A DNA stretch of 64,000 bases from Flavobacterium buctense (GCF_014486695.1 NZ_JACTAB010000002.1:62001-126000); one strand, 5' to 3'; counted from the stretch's first letter, positions 16,092 through 24,518 are shown. The notes: generated by a model not told the origin, from the letters alone. Numbers and translations are program-made.

Positions 16092-18341
16092 ATGAATCGT
16101 AAAACAAAGGTTTTATCATTTTTGTTAGTGTTGTTTATGGGTTTGACCCAAGCACAAGAAACTCCAAAAAATACCAAATCAGAGGAAAGAAATCCTGATA
16201 AATTCAAGCAGATGTACGACTTGATGGCAACGCCTAATATGTATCGTACAGCATCTGGTGCGCCGGGACCTGAATACTATCAACAACAAGCGGATTACAA
16301 GATTGATGTCGAATTGGATGATAAAAACCAAAAATTGTATGGTTCAGAAACCATCACCTACACCAATAATGCTAAAGAATCTTTAGATTATTTATGGGTT
16401 CAATTAGACCAGAACGAAAAAGCCAGAAACTCTAATTCGCCTTTGGTAGAAAATAAAAAAACCGATCCTGCAATTTCAGCACAAGCCTTTTCTCGTAAAT
16501 ATTTGGAAGAAGATTTTGATGGCGGATTTAGAATTGAGTATGTGAAAGATGCTCAAGGAAAGCCAATGAATTATACCATTAACCAAACTATGATGCGTAT
16601 AGAGTTGCCTAAACTCTTAAAGCACAAAGAAAAAATTACTTTCTCTATCAAATGGTGGTATAATATTAATAATTACACTATTGACGGTGGCCGTTCGGGT
16701 TACGAGCACTTTGAAAAAGACGGCAACAACCTCTATGTTTTAGCACAGTTCTACCCAAGAATGGCCGTTTATAGCGATGTCGAAGGTTGGCAAAACATGC
16801 AATTTTGGGGTTCGGGAGAGTTTGCGTTGACTTTTGGAAATTATGAAGTGAACATAACAGTGCCGGCCGATCATATTATGGAAGCTACGGGTTCATTAAT
16901 GAATAGAAGCGAAGTATTTACCGCGGAACAATTAAAAAGATATGCAGCAGCTGAAAAATCATTCGACAAACCAGTTGTAGTAGTTACTCAAGCTGAAGCC
17001 GAAGCCGCGGAAAAAGGGTTTTCAGACAAGAAAAAAACATGGAAATTCAAAGCTGAAAATGTTCGTGATTTTGGGATTTCAACTTCTAGAAAATTCATTT
17101 ACGATGCGATGGCGGTTAAAACCGGAAGCACCACTTCCATGGCGATTTCTTTGTATCCAAAAGAAGGCAATCCGCTTTGGGGTGAATATTCCACCCGAAT
17201 TGTGGCGCATACTTTAAAAAGTTATTCGTATTATACTTTTGATTATCCTTATCCAAAAGCAGTTTCTATCAATGCCAGAGATCAAGGTATGGAATACCCA
17301 ATGATTTGTTGGAATTATGGTCGTCCGGATGAAAACGGGAAATATTCCGATCAGACAAAGTATGGCATGTTAGGCGTAATTTGTCACGAAGTAGGCCACA
17401 ATTTCTTTCCAATGATTATCAATTCCGATGAGCGCCAATGGACATGGATGGATGAAGGACTCAATTCTTTCATGGAATATTTAGCCGAAAAAACATTTGA
17501 CCCTAATTTTCCAACCCGTCGCGGTCCTGCCAAAAACATCATTCCTTATATGAGTGGTGACCAATCCGGTTTGGAACCGATTATGACCAATTCTGAAAGT
17601 ATTCGACAATTTGGAAATAACGCCTATGGAAAACCGGCAACAGCTTTAAATATTTTACGAGAAACCATTATGGGTCATGATTTATTTGATTATGCTTTCA
17701 AAACTTATGCAAATAGATGGAAGTTTAAACACCCTACACCAGAAGATTTTTTCAGAACCATGGAAGATGCTTCGGCAGTCGATTTAGATTGGTTTTGGCG
17801 AGGTTGGTTTTACACTACTGATTATACGGATATAGGTATTAAGGAGGTAAAGAAATATTATGTAAGCAATGACCCTTCAAAAGAAGTGAGTGAATTTTTA
17901 AAAACAAGACGTCGTCGTGACTCAAGAAATGGCGCCATGGTTTATATGATAGCTGAAGGAAGTGAGGATTTCAAATCAGAACTGAATAAGCCATTTAAAA
18001 TTCAAGATTTTCAAGCTTTAGACGATTATGTAAACAAACAATTTACAGCTGAAGAGAAAGCCAAATTAAACGAGCCTAAGTATTTTTACCAAGTGACTTT
18101 TGACAAACCTGGTGGATTGGTAATGCCGATTATCGTTGAAATTACTTTTGAAGACGGCACCATTGAAAACCACTATTTTCCGGCTCAAATATGGAGAATG
18201 AATGACAAAGAGGTCATCAGAACTTTTGCGACTAAAAAAGCCATTGCTAAAATTGTAGTCGATCCTAAGCAAGAAACGGCAGATATTGATACAGCCAATA
18301 ATTCTTGGCCAAAAACAGTTGAAAAATCAAAATTTGATTAA
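16092..18341 (+). CDS. M1-family zinc metallopeptidase, exported
   Basis: The 749-residue protein has a signal peptide (LSFLLVLFMGLTQAQE) and an M1 aminopeptidase fold. The zinc motif HEVGHN (H432, E433, H436) is followed 19 residues later by the third ligand in WMDEGLNSF (E455). The substrate-side motif that is GAMEN in classical M1 enzymes reads GMEYPM here, typical of the Bacteroidota gluzincin subgroup. The last 200 residues form the helical/beta tail. It probably trims peptides in the periplasm or outside. The length and the two upstream genes match a common flavobacterial arrangement. Exact specificity is unknown. Confidence 0.93.
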   Translation: MNRKTKVLSFLLVLFMGLTQAQETPKNTKSEERNPDKFKQMYDLMATPNMYRTASGAPGPEYYQQQADYKIDVELDDKNQKLYGSETITYTNNAKESLDYLWVQLDQNEKARNSNSPLVENKKTDPAISAQAFSRKYLEEDFDGGFRIEYVKDAQGKPMNYTINQTMMRIELPKLLKHKEKITFSIKWWYNINNYTIDGGRSGYEHFEKDGNNLYVLAQFYPRMAVYSDVEGWQNMQFWGSGEFALTFGNYEVNITVPADHIMEATGSLMNRSEVFTAEQLKRYAAAEKSFDKPVVVVTQAEAEAAEKGFSDKKKTWKFKAENVRDFGISTSRKFIYDAMAVKTGSTTSMAISLYPKEGNPLWGEYSTRIVAHTLKSYSYYTFDYPYPKAVSINARDQGMEYPMICWNYGRPDENGKYSDQTKYGMLGVICHEVGHNFFPMIINSDERQWTWMDEGLNSFMEYLAEKTFDPNFPTRRGPAKNIIPYMSGDQSGLEPIMTNSESIRQFGNNAYGKPATALNILRETIMGHDLFDYAFKTYANRWKFKHPTPEDFFRTMEDASAVDLDWFWRGWFYTTDYTDIGIKEVKKYYVSNDPSKEVSEFLKTRRRRDSRNGAMVYMIAEGSEDFKSELNKPFKIQDFQALDDYVNKQFTAEEKAKLNEPKYFYQVTFDKPGGLVMPIIVEITFEDGTIENHYFPAQIWRMNDKEVIRTFATKKAIAKIVVDPKQETADIDTANNSWPKTVEKSKFD

Positions 18342-18351
18342 CTTAAGTTTG

Positions 18352-18359
18352 TAACTTTG
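18352..18359 (+). promoter_or_regulatory. Predicted -7 element upstream of tatA
   Basis: TAACTTTG matches TAnnTTTG and lies 28 bases before the tatA ATG. A TTTG at 18333-18336 is 15 bp upstream, shorter than usual, so the -33 assignment is weak. Confidence 0.5.
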
Positions 18360-18387
18360 CAACCTCACAATTAAGAAGTTTTAATAT

Positions 18388-18711
18388 ATGTTCGGATTTG
18401 GTTTTGGCGAATTAATTTTTATCGTTTTCATAGCTTTAATGCTTTTCGGTTCCGATAAAGTACCGGAAATCGCTCGAACTTTGGGCAAAATAATGGCGCA
18501 AGTCAAAAATGCTACCAATGAGATTAAAACTGAAATTCAGAAAAGTGCCGATGTGAAAGAAATCAATGAATCCGTAAAAGGGCTGACTTCAACCTTCACT
18601 GAAGAAGTAGAAAAGGTAAAAAACAATGTCTCTGAAAATATTGTACCGGAAGTCAACAAAGCCGTTGAAGATATAGATTCGTTAACCGGTCCGATAAAAC
18701 GCCAATTTTAA
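18388..18711 (+). CDS. tatA: Twin-arginine translocase subunit TatA/TatB family
   Basis: The 107-residue protein has a short N-terminal membrane helix (ELIFIVFIALMLFG), the conserved hinge FGSDKVPEIARTLGK and an amphipathic helix, followed by a charged cytosolic tail. This is the layout of TatA/TatB components of the Sec-independent export pathway for folded proteins. The tail, longer than in minimal TatA, leaves open a TatB-like role. No tatC is in the window. The stop overlaps the PAP2 start by one base (TAATG), suggesting coupled translation. Confidence 0.9.
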   Translation: MFGFGFGELIFIVFIALMLFGSDKVPEIARTLGKIMAQVKNATNEIKTEIQKSADVKEINESVKGLTSTFTEEVEKVKNNVSENIVPEVNKAVEDIDSLTGPIKRQF

Positions 18712-19268
18712 TGCTCGAAAAAATAATCGACCTAGACAAACAATTGTTGGTATACCTGAACAGCTTAGGTTCAGAAAGATTCGACGGTTTGTGGTTAATT
18801 ATTACTAAACAAGTTTATTGGACTCCTATTTTTTTATTGATTTTTTATTTTTTGCAAAAGAAAATCGGCTGGAAAAATTTTGGCTATTATGTCCTTTTTA
18901 CTGCAGTCATGATTTTGATTTGTGACCAAACGGTAAATCTTTTCAAATATTCTTTTGAGCGTTTGCGACCCTGTAATGACCAAGAGATTAAAAATATAAT
19001 CAGATTGGTAAAAACCAGTAGCTCCTTCAGCTTTTTCTCAGGACATGCAACCAATTCAATGGCTAGTACGGTTTTTGGATTCCTGATTTTGAAACGATAT
19101 TACAAACACGCTTATTGGCTGTTTTTATTTCCTTTAATTTTTGCTTACAGTAGAATTTATCTCGGTTTACACTTCCCAACAGATGTATTAACTGGCTATA
19201 TTTTCGGAGCTATTGCAGGTTTAGGTTGTTATAAACTATATGCAAAATTCGTAATTAAGAATTCGTAA
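18711..19268 (+). CDS. PAP2-family membrane phosphatase
   Basis: The 185-residue protein has about five membrane segments and the three PAP2 motifs: KYSFERLRP (K-x6-RP form), SFFSGHATNS (PSGH form, here FSGH) and SRIYLGLHFPTDVLTGY (SR-x5-H-x3-D). Members dephosphorylate lipid phosphates such as undecaprenyl pyrophosphate, phosphatidylglycerol phosphate or lipid A. The substrate is not assigned. The last seven codons are made of the AATTCGTAATT repeat (19246-19270), so the C-terminus KFVIKNS may have been set by that repeat invading the gene end. Confidence 0.88.
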   Translation: MLEKIIDLDKQLLVYLNSLGSERFDGLWLIITKQVYWTPIFLLIFYFLQKKIGWKNFGYYVLFTAVMILICDQTVNLFKYSFERLRPCNDQEIKNIIRLVKTSSSFSFFSGHATNSMASTVFGFLILKRYYKHAYWLFLFPLIFAYSRIYLGLHFPTDVLTGYIFGAIAGLGCYKLYAKFVIKNS

Positions 19269-19270
19269 TT
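19246..19270 (+). repeat. Short-word repeat AATTCGTAATT (two copies) at a gene end
   Basis: AATTCGTAATT occurs at 19246-19256 and again at 19260-19270, spanning the last codons and stop of the PAP2 gene. It belongs to a set of low-complexity intergenic words seen across this window. Confidence 0.6.
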
Positions 19271-19278
19271 CAAAATTT

Positions 19279-19920
19279 TTATTTCACTCTCGAAACGGTC
19301 AAGCCATCTCGTATAGGTAACAAAACTGTCTCTACTCGATTATCATTTTTCAAGAGTTCATTGTATTCCAATAGGATTTTGGTCGTAAGATCATTCGGTT
19401 TTACTTCTTCTAAAACTTTGCCACTCCACAAAACGTTATCCGAAAGGATGATACCACCTTTGTTCATCATTGGAACAACAAGGTGAAAATAATTGATATA
19501 GTTTTCCTTATCGGCATCAATAAAAACCAAATCGTATTTTTTATTTAAAGTCGGAATGATTTCCAAAGCATCGCCAAGATGTTGCGTAATTTGATTTGAC
19601 CATGGACTCTTGTCAAAATATTTTCGTTGAAAATCAACTAATTCTTCTTCAATATCTATGGTATCAATTGTTCCGGCTTCAGCTAAACCTTCGGCCAAAC
19701 ATAAAGTGGCATAACCGGTGTAAGTACCAATTTCCAGGATATTGATTGGATGAATAATTTTGGATAGCATACTCAATACTCGCCCTTGAAAATGACCGCT
19801 TAACATTCGGGGTTGTAAAATTTTTTGGTAAGTTTCTTTGTTCAATTGTGCCAACAATTCCGGTTCGTTTTGGGAATGTTGCGTTACATAGTGGTCTAAT
19901 TCGTCGGAAAGGAAATGCAT
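19279..19920 (-). CDS. SAM-dependent O-methyltransferase
   Basis: The 213-residue protein belongs to the small bacterial O-methyltransferase family (caffeoyl-CoA/catechol type). The SAM-binding glycine loop is LEIGTYTGYATLCLAEGL, the acidic residue ending strand 2 is in IDTIDIEEE, and the metal and catalytic segment is FIDADKENYINYFHLVVPMMNKGGIILSDNVLW. The start at 19920 (MHFLSDELDHYVTQHS) is chosen over an upstream ATG because the predicted -7 box is at 19935-19942. The acceptor is unknown. Confidence 0.9.
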   Translation of the reverse strand: MHFLSDELDHYVTQHSQNEPELLAQLNKETYQKILQPRMLSGHFQGRVLSMLSKIIHPINILEIGTYTGYATLCLAEGLAEAGTIDTIDIEEELVDFQRKYFDKSPWSNQITQHLGDALEIIPTLNKKYDLVFIDADKENYINYFHLVVPMMNKGGIILSDNVLWSGKVLEEVKPNDLTTKILLEYNELLKNDNRVETVLLPIRDGLTVSRVK

Positions 19921-19934
19921 GACTTTATTTTTTA

Positions 19935-19976
19935 CAAAAATACAAATTAACAACTAACCAAAATACCCTAAATTTG
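19935..19976. promoter_or_regulatory. Closely spaced divergent -7 elements (methyltransferase and rlmN)
   Basis: The minus strand has TATTTTTG (19942-19935) for the methyltransferase gene. The plus strand has TAAATTTG (19969-19976) for rlmN. With a start site about 7 bases after the box, the rlmN mRNA would begin at or next to its ATG at 19981, that is, leaderless or nearly so. Confidence 0.6.
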
Positions 19977-19980
19977 CGCC

Positions 19981-21021
19981 ATGGAAATCGAGAAAAAAGA
20001 CATCCGAAGTTTGACCAAAGCACAATTACGTGATTTTTTTGTGGCCAATGGTGACAAAGCGTTTCGTGGCAATCAAGTCTATGAATGGTTATGGAGTAAA
20101 GCCTCACATAGTTTTGAAGACATGACCAATGTCTCCAAAGAAACCCGTGCGATGCTGGAAAACAACTTTGTGATAAACCATATTAAAGTCGATACCATGC
20201 AACGTAGCGAAGACGGAACAGTCAAAAATGCCGTGCGTTTGCATGACGGTTTAATCGTTGAAAGTGTTTTGATTCCCACAGATACAAGAACGACAGCTTG
20301 TGTTTCCAGTCAAGTAGGTTGTAGTTTGGATTGTAATTTTTGTGCGACAGCGCGTTTAAAAAGAATGCGAAATTTGGAACCCGGTGAAATTTATGACCAA
20401 GTAGTAGCGATTGATCGGGAAAGTCGTTTGTATTACAATCGACCGCTTTCTAATATAGTTTTTATGGGTATGGGCGAACCGTTGATGAATTATAACAATG
20501 TGATGAAAGCCATTGATATGATTACTTCTGAAGAAGGGTTAGGGATGTCGCCAAAAAGAATTACGGTTTCCACTTCGGGTGTTTCTAAAATGATTAAAAA
20601 AATGGCCGATGATGAAGTGAAATTCAAATTGGCTGTGTCATTGCATTCCGCAATAGAAGAAACCAGAAATCATATAATGCCATTTACCAAGAATTTTCAG
20701 TTGCCCGAATTGAAAGAAGCTTTGCAATATTGGTACCAAAAAACCAAAAGCAAAGTCACTTATGAATATGTGGTTTGGAAAGGGATTAACGACGATAAAG
20801 CTTCAATTGATGCGTTGGTTAAATTCTGTAAATATGTGCCTTGCAAAGTCAATCTAATTGAATACAATCCAATTGATGATGGGGAATTCCAACAAGCTTC
20901 AGACGAAGCGATTGACAATTACATCAAAGCTTTGAGCAAATACGACATTGTAGCTAAAGTGCGTCGCAGCCGCGGAAAAGATATCGATGCCGCTTGTGGA
21001 CAATTGGCTAATAAATCATAA
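19981..21021 (+). CDS. rlmN: 23S rRNA (adenine2503-C2)-methyltransferase, also acting on tRNA
   Basis: The 346-residue radical-SAM enzyme methylates A2503 in the peptidyl-transferase centre and A37 of some tRNAs. The 4Fe-4S motif CSLDCNFC is at C114, C118 and C121. The second catalytic cysteine lies in the C-terminal DAACGQL (C339), and a glycine-rich SAM motif is in IVFMGMGEPLMNYNNV. The N-terminal accessory helices (LRDFFVANGDKAFRGNQVYEWLWSK) contact RNA. The gene is single, with a terminator directly after the stop. Confidence 0.97.
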   Translation: MEIEKKDIRSLTKAQLRDFFVANGDKAFRGNQVYEWLWSKASHSFEDMTNVSKETRAMLENNFVINHIKVDTMQRSEDGTVKNAVRLHDGLIVESVLIPTDTRTTACVSSQVGCSLDCNFCATARLKRMRNLEPGEIYDQVVAIDRESRLYYNRPLSNIVFMGMGEPLMNYNNVMKAIDMITSEEGLGMSPKRITVSTSGVSKMIKKMADDEVKFKLAVSLHSAIEETRNHIMPFTKNFQLPELKEALQYWYQKTKSKVTYEYVVWKGINDDKASIDALVKFCKYVPCKVNLIEYNPIDDGEFQQASDEAIDNYIKALSKYDIVAKVRRSRGKDIDAACGQLANKS

Positions 21022-21050
21022 AAAAAGCTCCCGAACTCGGGAGCTTTTTC
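21021..21050 (+). terminator. Terminator after rlmN
   Basis: A strong stem AAAAAGCTCCCGA/TCGGGAGCTTTTT immediately follows the stop codon and ends in a T-rich stretch. The A-run on the other side makes it usable for the convergent lipoprotein gene as well. Confidence 0.9.
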
Positions 21051-21075
21051 TTTCTATAACTAAGTTCAAATAAAA

Positions 21076-21906
21076 TTAATTTCCTAGGGTAATCGTAGTA
21101 GTTGTTCCGTTAACGGTCAAAGTAGCTTGGTTGTCACAATCTCCGTTTCCGTAGTCTAAAGTTGCAGTATTGTTGGTTCCAACAATATTGACCACTCCGC
21201 TAACAATATGCGGACAGCTGGCTTCCACTCTTAATGGTGTTGTGATGGTTGAAGTTCTGGTTCCGGCTGGGAAAGTAGTAGTCCAACTTCCTGAAATTGA
21301 AAATACGTTATCGGCCCAAATCATTGGTGTGCCAAAACCTTCAATCATTTCTCTTACTCTGTTGCCTTCTCTATGGTAAACATTTCCGTTAGGGAAAGTC
21401 ACCGTCATATCAATGGTCATATTAGCAATAGGATGAACAGCAGTTAATGTAGCTGTGCTTTGCAGACTTCTAGTGATGGTTCTGTTGCCTTCAATCAAGA
21501 TGTCATTGTGGTGAAAATCAACAAAACTATAACTGATTGTATGCGACGGCGTGTCAAAATTTAAGCTACCACTTACAATGATAGTTCCGTCTAAAACATT
21601 ACCGTTTGGTAAAGTACAGTTGTCAAAAACAACAGTTCTGGTCCATGAAGTTGCTGTCAATTGGATTGTAACAGTTGCACATGGAGGAAGAGCTTGAGTT
21701 TCAAGGTCATTTTTTCCTGCGCCGGGATTGGCTTGAAGGGCATATTGATCTTCAGCAATTTTGGCAACATCTTCGGTTACCATGTCTATTTTGGCACTTA
21801 CTTGAGCTTCACTTAAATCCGATGATGAACTATTGCTATCATCTTTACTACAGCTTAGGATAAACATTGATAATGTTACTCCTAATACAAGGTTTTTAAT
21901 TTTCAT
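21076..21906 (-). CDS. Hypothetical lipoprotein, probably surface-exposed
   Basis: The 276-residue protein has a lipoprotein signal (LGVTLSMFILSCSKDDS). The residues after the Cys (SKDDS) resemble the flavobacterial lipoprotein export signal that sends lipoproteins to the cell surface. The rest is a Thr/Asn-rich beta protein (TVTIQLTATSWTRTVVFDNC, TIDMTVTFPNGNVYHREGNRV) with six non-lipid Cys. No known domain was recognised and no function is proposed. It is transcribed from a promoter divergent from the polyprenyl synthase gene. Confidence 0.7.
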   Translation of the reverse strand: MKIKNLVLGVTLSMFILSCSKDDSNSSSSDLSEAQVSAKIDMVTEDVAKIAEDQYALQANPGAGKNDLETQALPPCATVTIQLTATSWTRTVVFDNCTLPNGNVLDGTIIVSGSLNFDTPSHTISYSFVDFHHNDILIEGNRTITRSLQSTATLTAVHPIANMTIDMTVTFPNGNVYHREGNRVREMIEGFGTPMIWADNVFSISGSWTTTFPAGTRTSTITTPLRVEASCPHIVSGVVNIVGTNNTATLDYGNGDCDNQATLTVNGTTTTITLGN

Positions 21907-21962
21907 ATCTTTTAATTTTTTTGGTTCAAGTGTTGGAATGAAAAATCTATAAATGGTTTAAT

Positions 21963-22007
21963 CAAAGGTAAATATTTTTTTCAAACGGTTCCATTATTGT
22001 ATCTTTG
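21963..22007. promoter_or_regulatory. Divergent -7 elements (lipoprotein gene and polyprenyl synthase gene)
   Basis: Minus strand: TACCTTTG at 21970-21963. Plus strand: TATCTTTG at 22000-22007. Both match TAnnTTTG. The plus-strand box lies 31 bases before the ATG at 22038 and excludes an upstream ATG at 22005 as the start. Confidence 0.6.
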
Positions 22008-22037
22008 AATGCCCGATGGAACTCGGTTGTTATTTTA

Positions 22038-23018
22038 ATGAATATTACTTCGCAAATAAAAAAGCCTATCCAAGACGAAATGGAACTTTTTGAGAAAAAG
22101 TTCTATGAATCAATGACTTCAAAAGTAGCGCTTTTAAACAGAATTACTTATTATATAGTCAATCGAAAAGGAAAGCAAATGCGTCCTATGTTTGTTTTTC
22201 TGGTAGCTAAAATGCTTTCCGAGAAAGACGAAGTCAACGAAAGAACGTATCGTGGTGCTTCGGTAATTGAATTAATTCATACCGCAACTTTGGTTCACGA
22301 TGACGTGGTAGATGACAGCAATCGCCGCCGCGGATTTTTCTCCATCAATGCATTGTGGAAAAACAAAATTGCCGTTTTGGTTGGCGATTATTTATTATCG
22401 AAAGGATTATTGCTTTCCATAGACCATGGCGATTTCGATTTACTTCGAATAATTTCTGTTGCCGTACGCGAAATGAGTGAAGGCGAATTGCTTCAAATAG
22501 AAAAAGCCCGTCGATTAGATATAGTCGAAGACGTCTACTACGAAATCATCCGTAAAAAAACGGCAACTTTAATTGCGTCTTGTTGTGCGCTTGGTGCCAA
22601 ATCGGTTTCTGAAGATGAAATTCAGGTAGAAGCGATGCGAAAATTCGGTGAACTCATCGGAATGGCTTTCCAAATTAAAGACGATTTATTCGATTATACC
22701 GATGACGCTATTGGTAAACCAACCGGAATCGATATCAAAGAACAAAAAATGACTTTGCCGTTGATACATGCCTTAAACAATTGTACCGATAAAGAAAAAA
22801 GTTGGTGCATCAATTCGATTAAAAATCATAACAAAGACAAAAAACGTGTTAAGGAAGTCATCCAATTCGTAAAAGATAAAAACGGCTTGCAGTATGCCGA
22901 GCAAAAAATGATGCAATTCCAAGACGAAGCGCTTCAAATCCTTCAAAATTTTCCCCAATCAGAATACCGAGAGGCACTTTCGCTCATGGTAAATTACGTT
23001 ATCGAAAGAAAAAAATAA
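22038..23018 (+). CDS. Polyprenyl diphosphate synthase (long-chain, quinone side chain)
   Basis: The 326-residue protein is an all-helical trans-isoprenyl diphosphate synthase. The first aspartate-rich motif is LVHDDVVDDSNRRRG and the second is IKDDLFDYTDD, both in canonical places; GKQMRPMFVFL is the first conserved block. Bulky residues do not block the chain pocket just before the first motif (ELIHTATLVHD), which fits a medium- to long-chain product such as the menaquinone side chain. It acts in the cytosol on IPP plus an allylic diphosphate. It could be named ispB, but chain length is not certain from sequence alone. Confidence 0.92.
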   Translation: MNITSQIKKPIQDEMELFEKKFYESMTSKVALLNRITYYIVNRKGKQMRPMFVFLVAKMLSEKDEVNERTYRGASVIELIHTATLVHDDVVDDSNRRRGFFSINALWKNKIAVLVGDYLLSKGLLLSIDHGDFDLLRIISVAVREMSEGELLQIEKARRLDIVEDVYYEIIRKKTATLIASCCALGAKSVSEDEIQVEAMRKFGELIGMAFQIKDDLFDYTDDAIGKPTGIDIKEQKMTLPLIHALNNCTDKEKSWCINSIKNHNKDKKRVKEVIQFVKDKNGLQYAEQKMMQFQDEALQILQNFPQSEYREALSLMVNYVIERKK

Positions 23019-23110
23019 TTTTTTTTAAAATATTTTACGCTGTAAAGCATTGATTTTATTGAGTTTATCTATTTTCTTATTTTAAAATTGAATTTTTTTC
23101 GTATCCTCAT

Positions 23111-23138
23111 GCAACCATTTTTCGACGACTCTCGTCTA
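23111..23138 (+). promoter_or_regulatory. Candidate ECF-sigma-dependent promoter (autoregulation)
   Basis: GCAACC (23111-23116), a 16-bp spacer and CGTCTA (23133-23138) resemble the -35 AAC / -10 CGTC architecture of ECF sigma promoters. It lies 27 bases upstream of the sigma gene start. No TAnnTTTG box is present, so the sigma factor may activate its own operon. Confidence 0.55.
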
Positions 23139-23165
23139 TGCCAATAGAAACACTAAGCAATAGTT

Positions 23166-23726
23166 TTGAAAGTAATCAACTTACATAAAGAGGAAAAAGA
23201 ATTAATCGAACTGGCTGTCGAAAATAATCGCCACGCTCAGCATCAGATTTATTCCAAATATGCCCCGAAAATGTTGAGTGTTTGCCGTCAGTATATTAAA
23301 GATGTACATCAGGCAGAAGACATCATGATTACCGCTTTTATGAAAGTGTTTACCAATCTGAAAAATTTTGAGCACAAAGGCAGTTTCGAAGGTTGGATCA
23401 GAAGAATAATGATTAACGAATGTATTTCTTTTATCAGAGTTCAAAAGAAAGTAAAGTTCATTGAAGACGAGAATTATTTTGAAGAAAGGCATAACAATAT
23501 AGAAAGCCAGTTTTCAGTAGAAGACATTCAGTTTTTGATTGACAGTTTGCCTGATGGCTACAAAATGATTTTCAACTTATATGCGATTGAAGGTTTCAAG
23601 CATCAAGAAATCGCAACTATGTTAGGCATCAGTGAAGGCACTTCAAAATCACAATTATCACACGCTCGAAAAATGTTGCAGGAACAAATTACCAAATCAA
23701 AAAATTACCACAATGGAACCGAATAA
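23166..23726 (+). CDS. ECF-type RNA polymerase sigma factor
   Basis: The 186-residue protein has sigma region 2 (IYSKYAPKMLSVCRQYIKDVHQAEDIMITAFMKVF.. GSFEGWIRRIMINECI) and region 4 (LPDGYKMIFNLYAIEGFKHQEIATMLGISEGTSKSQLSHARKML), with nothing between but a short linker. These are the hallmarks of extracytoplasmic-function sigma factors. Translation most likely starts at TTG (23166), because the reading frame and family start MKVINLHKEE fit and no suitable ATG exists. The stop overlaps the next gene by 14 bases, which suggests that the downstream membrane protein is its partner or regulator. Confidence 0.92.
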   Translation: MKVINLHKEEKELIELAVENNRHAQHQIYSKYAPKMLSVCRQYIKDVHQAEDIMITAFMKVFTNLKNFEHKGSFEGWIRRIMINECISFIRVQKKVKFIEDENYFEERHNNIESQFSVEDIQFLIDSLPDGYKMIFNLYAIEGFKHQEIATMLGISEGTSKSQLSHARKMLQEQITKSKNYHNGTE

Positions 23727-24456
23727 AATAGAAAAACAATTCAGAGAAAAGTTGAATGCCAGAGAGATTCAGCCATCAGCCCAAGCTTGGGACCGATTGG
23801 ATGCGATGCTTTCGGTTGCCGAAGAAAAAAAAACAAGAAAACCTTTTGGCTTTTTGTTTATAGCTGCCAGTATTTTGGTTTTCGTAACACTTGGTTTGTT
23901 TTTGTTCAATCAAAATGGAACAGAAATTAACACTACAAATACAGTAGTCGCAACAGAAACTAAAATCGATACAACTCAAAGTAAAATAGAAAATGTTCAA
24001 TTACCAATAGTTGAGAGCCAAAAGCAAAATAAAGCTTTAGTCACTTCGGAAGTTCAACCAACAACCAACAACCAACAACCAACAATTAATCATCAAAGAG
24101 TTTCAATCAGTAATCAATCAACAACCCATCAAAATCAAATCATCAAAGACAAGGAAATTGTATTTCAAAACTCATCCGATGTAGCTCAAAAAGACATGCC
24201 AAGAATTATGGAGCAAACGCAAATTGTAGTTGGAAAGCAAAATACCTCAAAATCAGACGAAAGTTTGTTAGCCGGCTTAGACAAATCTGCTAAAGAATCT
24301 GCCAGCAAAAAAACTTCTCTAAAAGTGGATGCCAAAAGTTTACTTTCTCAAGTTGATGGTGAAGTAGAGTATACCTTTAGAGAAAAAATGCTCCAAAAAA
24401 TTAATAAAAATTACCAAGAAGTTAAAGTGGCTTTGGCCAACAGAAATAACGAATAA
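23713..24456 (+). CDS. Membrane protein after the ECF sigma gene, putative anti-sigma factor
   Basis: The 247-residue protein has a cytosolic N-terminus of about 45 residues (EPNKIEKQFREKLNAREIQPSAQAWDRLDAML), one membrane segment (FLFIAASILVFVTLGLFLF) and a long low-complexity periplasmic part. This topology, and the overlap with the sigma gene, fit an anti-sigma factor, although the N-terminal domain is not a classic ASD or zinc type. Residues about 114-146 are Gln/Asn/Thr-rich and encoded by repeated CCAACAA words (24055-24145), unlike the rest of the gene. An N-terminal extension starting at 23632 inside the sigma gene is rejected. Confidence 0.65.
   Translation: MEPNKIEKQFREKLNAREIQPSAQAWDRLDAMLSVAEEKKTRKPFGFLFIAASILVFVTLGLFLFNQNGTEINTTNTVVATETKIDTTQSKIENVQLPIVESQKQNKALVTSEVQPTTNNQQPTINHQRVSISNQSTTHQNQIIKDKEIVFQNSSDVAQKDMPRIMEQTQIVVGKQNTSKSDESLLAGLDKSAKESASKKTSLKVDAKSLLSQVDGEVEYTFREKMLQKINKNYQEVKVALANRNNE
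24055..24145 (+). repeat. Short-word repeat (CCAACAA and relatives) inside a coding region
   Basis: Four near-tandem CAACCAACAA units followed by degenerate ATCAATCAACAA-like words encode an in-frame Gln/Asn/Thr linker. The composition is like the intergenic word repeats in this window and unlike the flanking codons. Confidence 0.6.
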
Positions 24457-24465
24457 TAACAATAA

Positions 24466-24518
24466 CAATTTCAATTTTCAATGTTTAACATTGCTATTGA
24501 TTTTTGAAATTGAAATTG
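24466..24518. repeat. Self-complementary intergenic word repeat
   Basis: CAATTTCAATTT (24466-24477) is the exact reverse complement of AAATTGAAATTG (24507-24518). The stretch between repeats CAAT/ATTG words. A hairpin in the mRNA between two genes is expected. A related sequence is at 43045-43106. Confidence 0.7.

Noticed and set aside
23632-23712. Extended N-terminus of the putative anti-sigma protein
   Set aside because: It would lie fully inside the sigma gene in another frame; the ATG at 23713 gives a sensible N-terminus.
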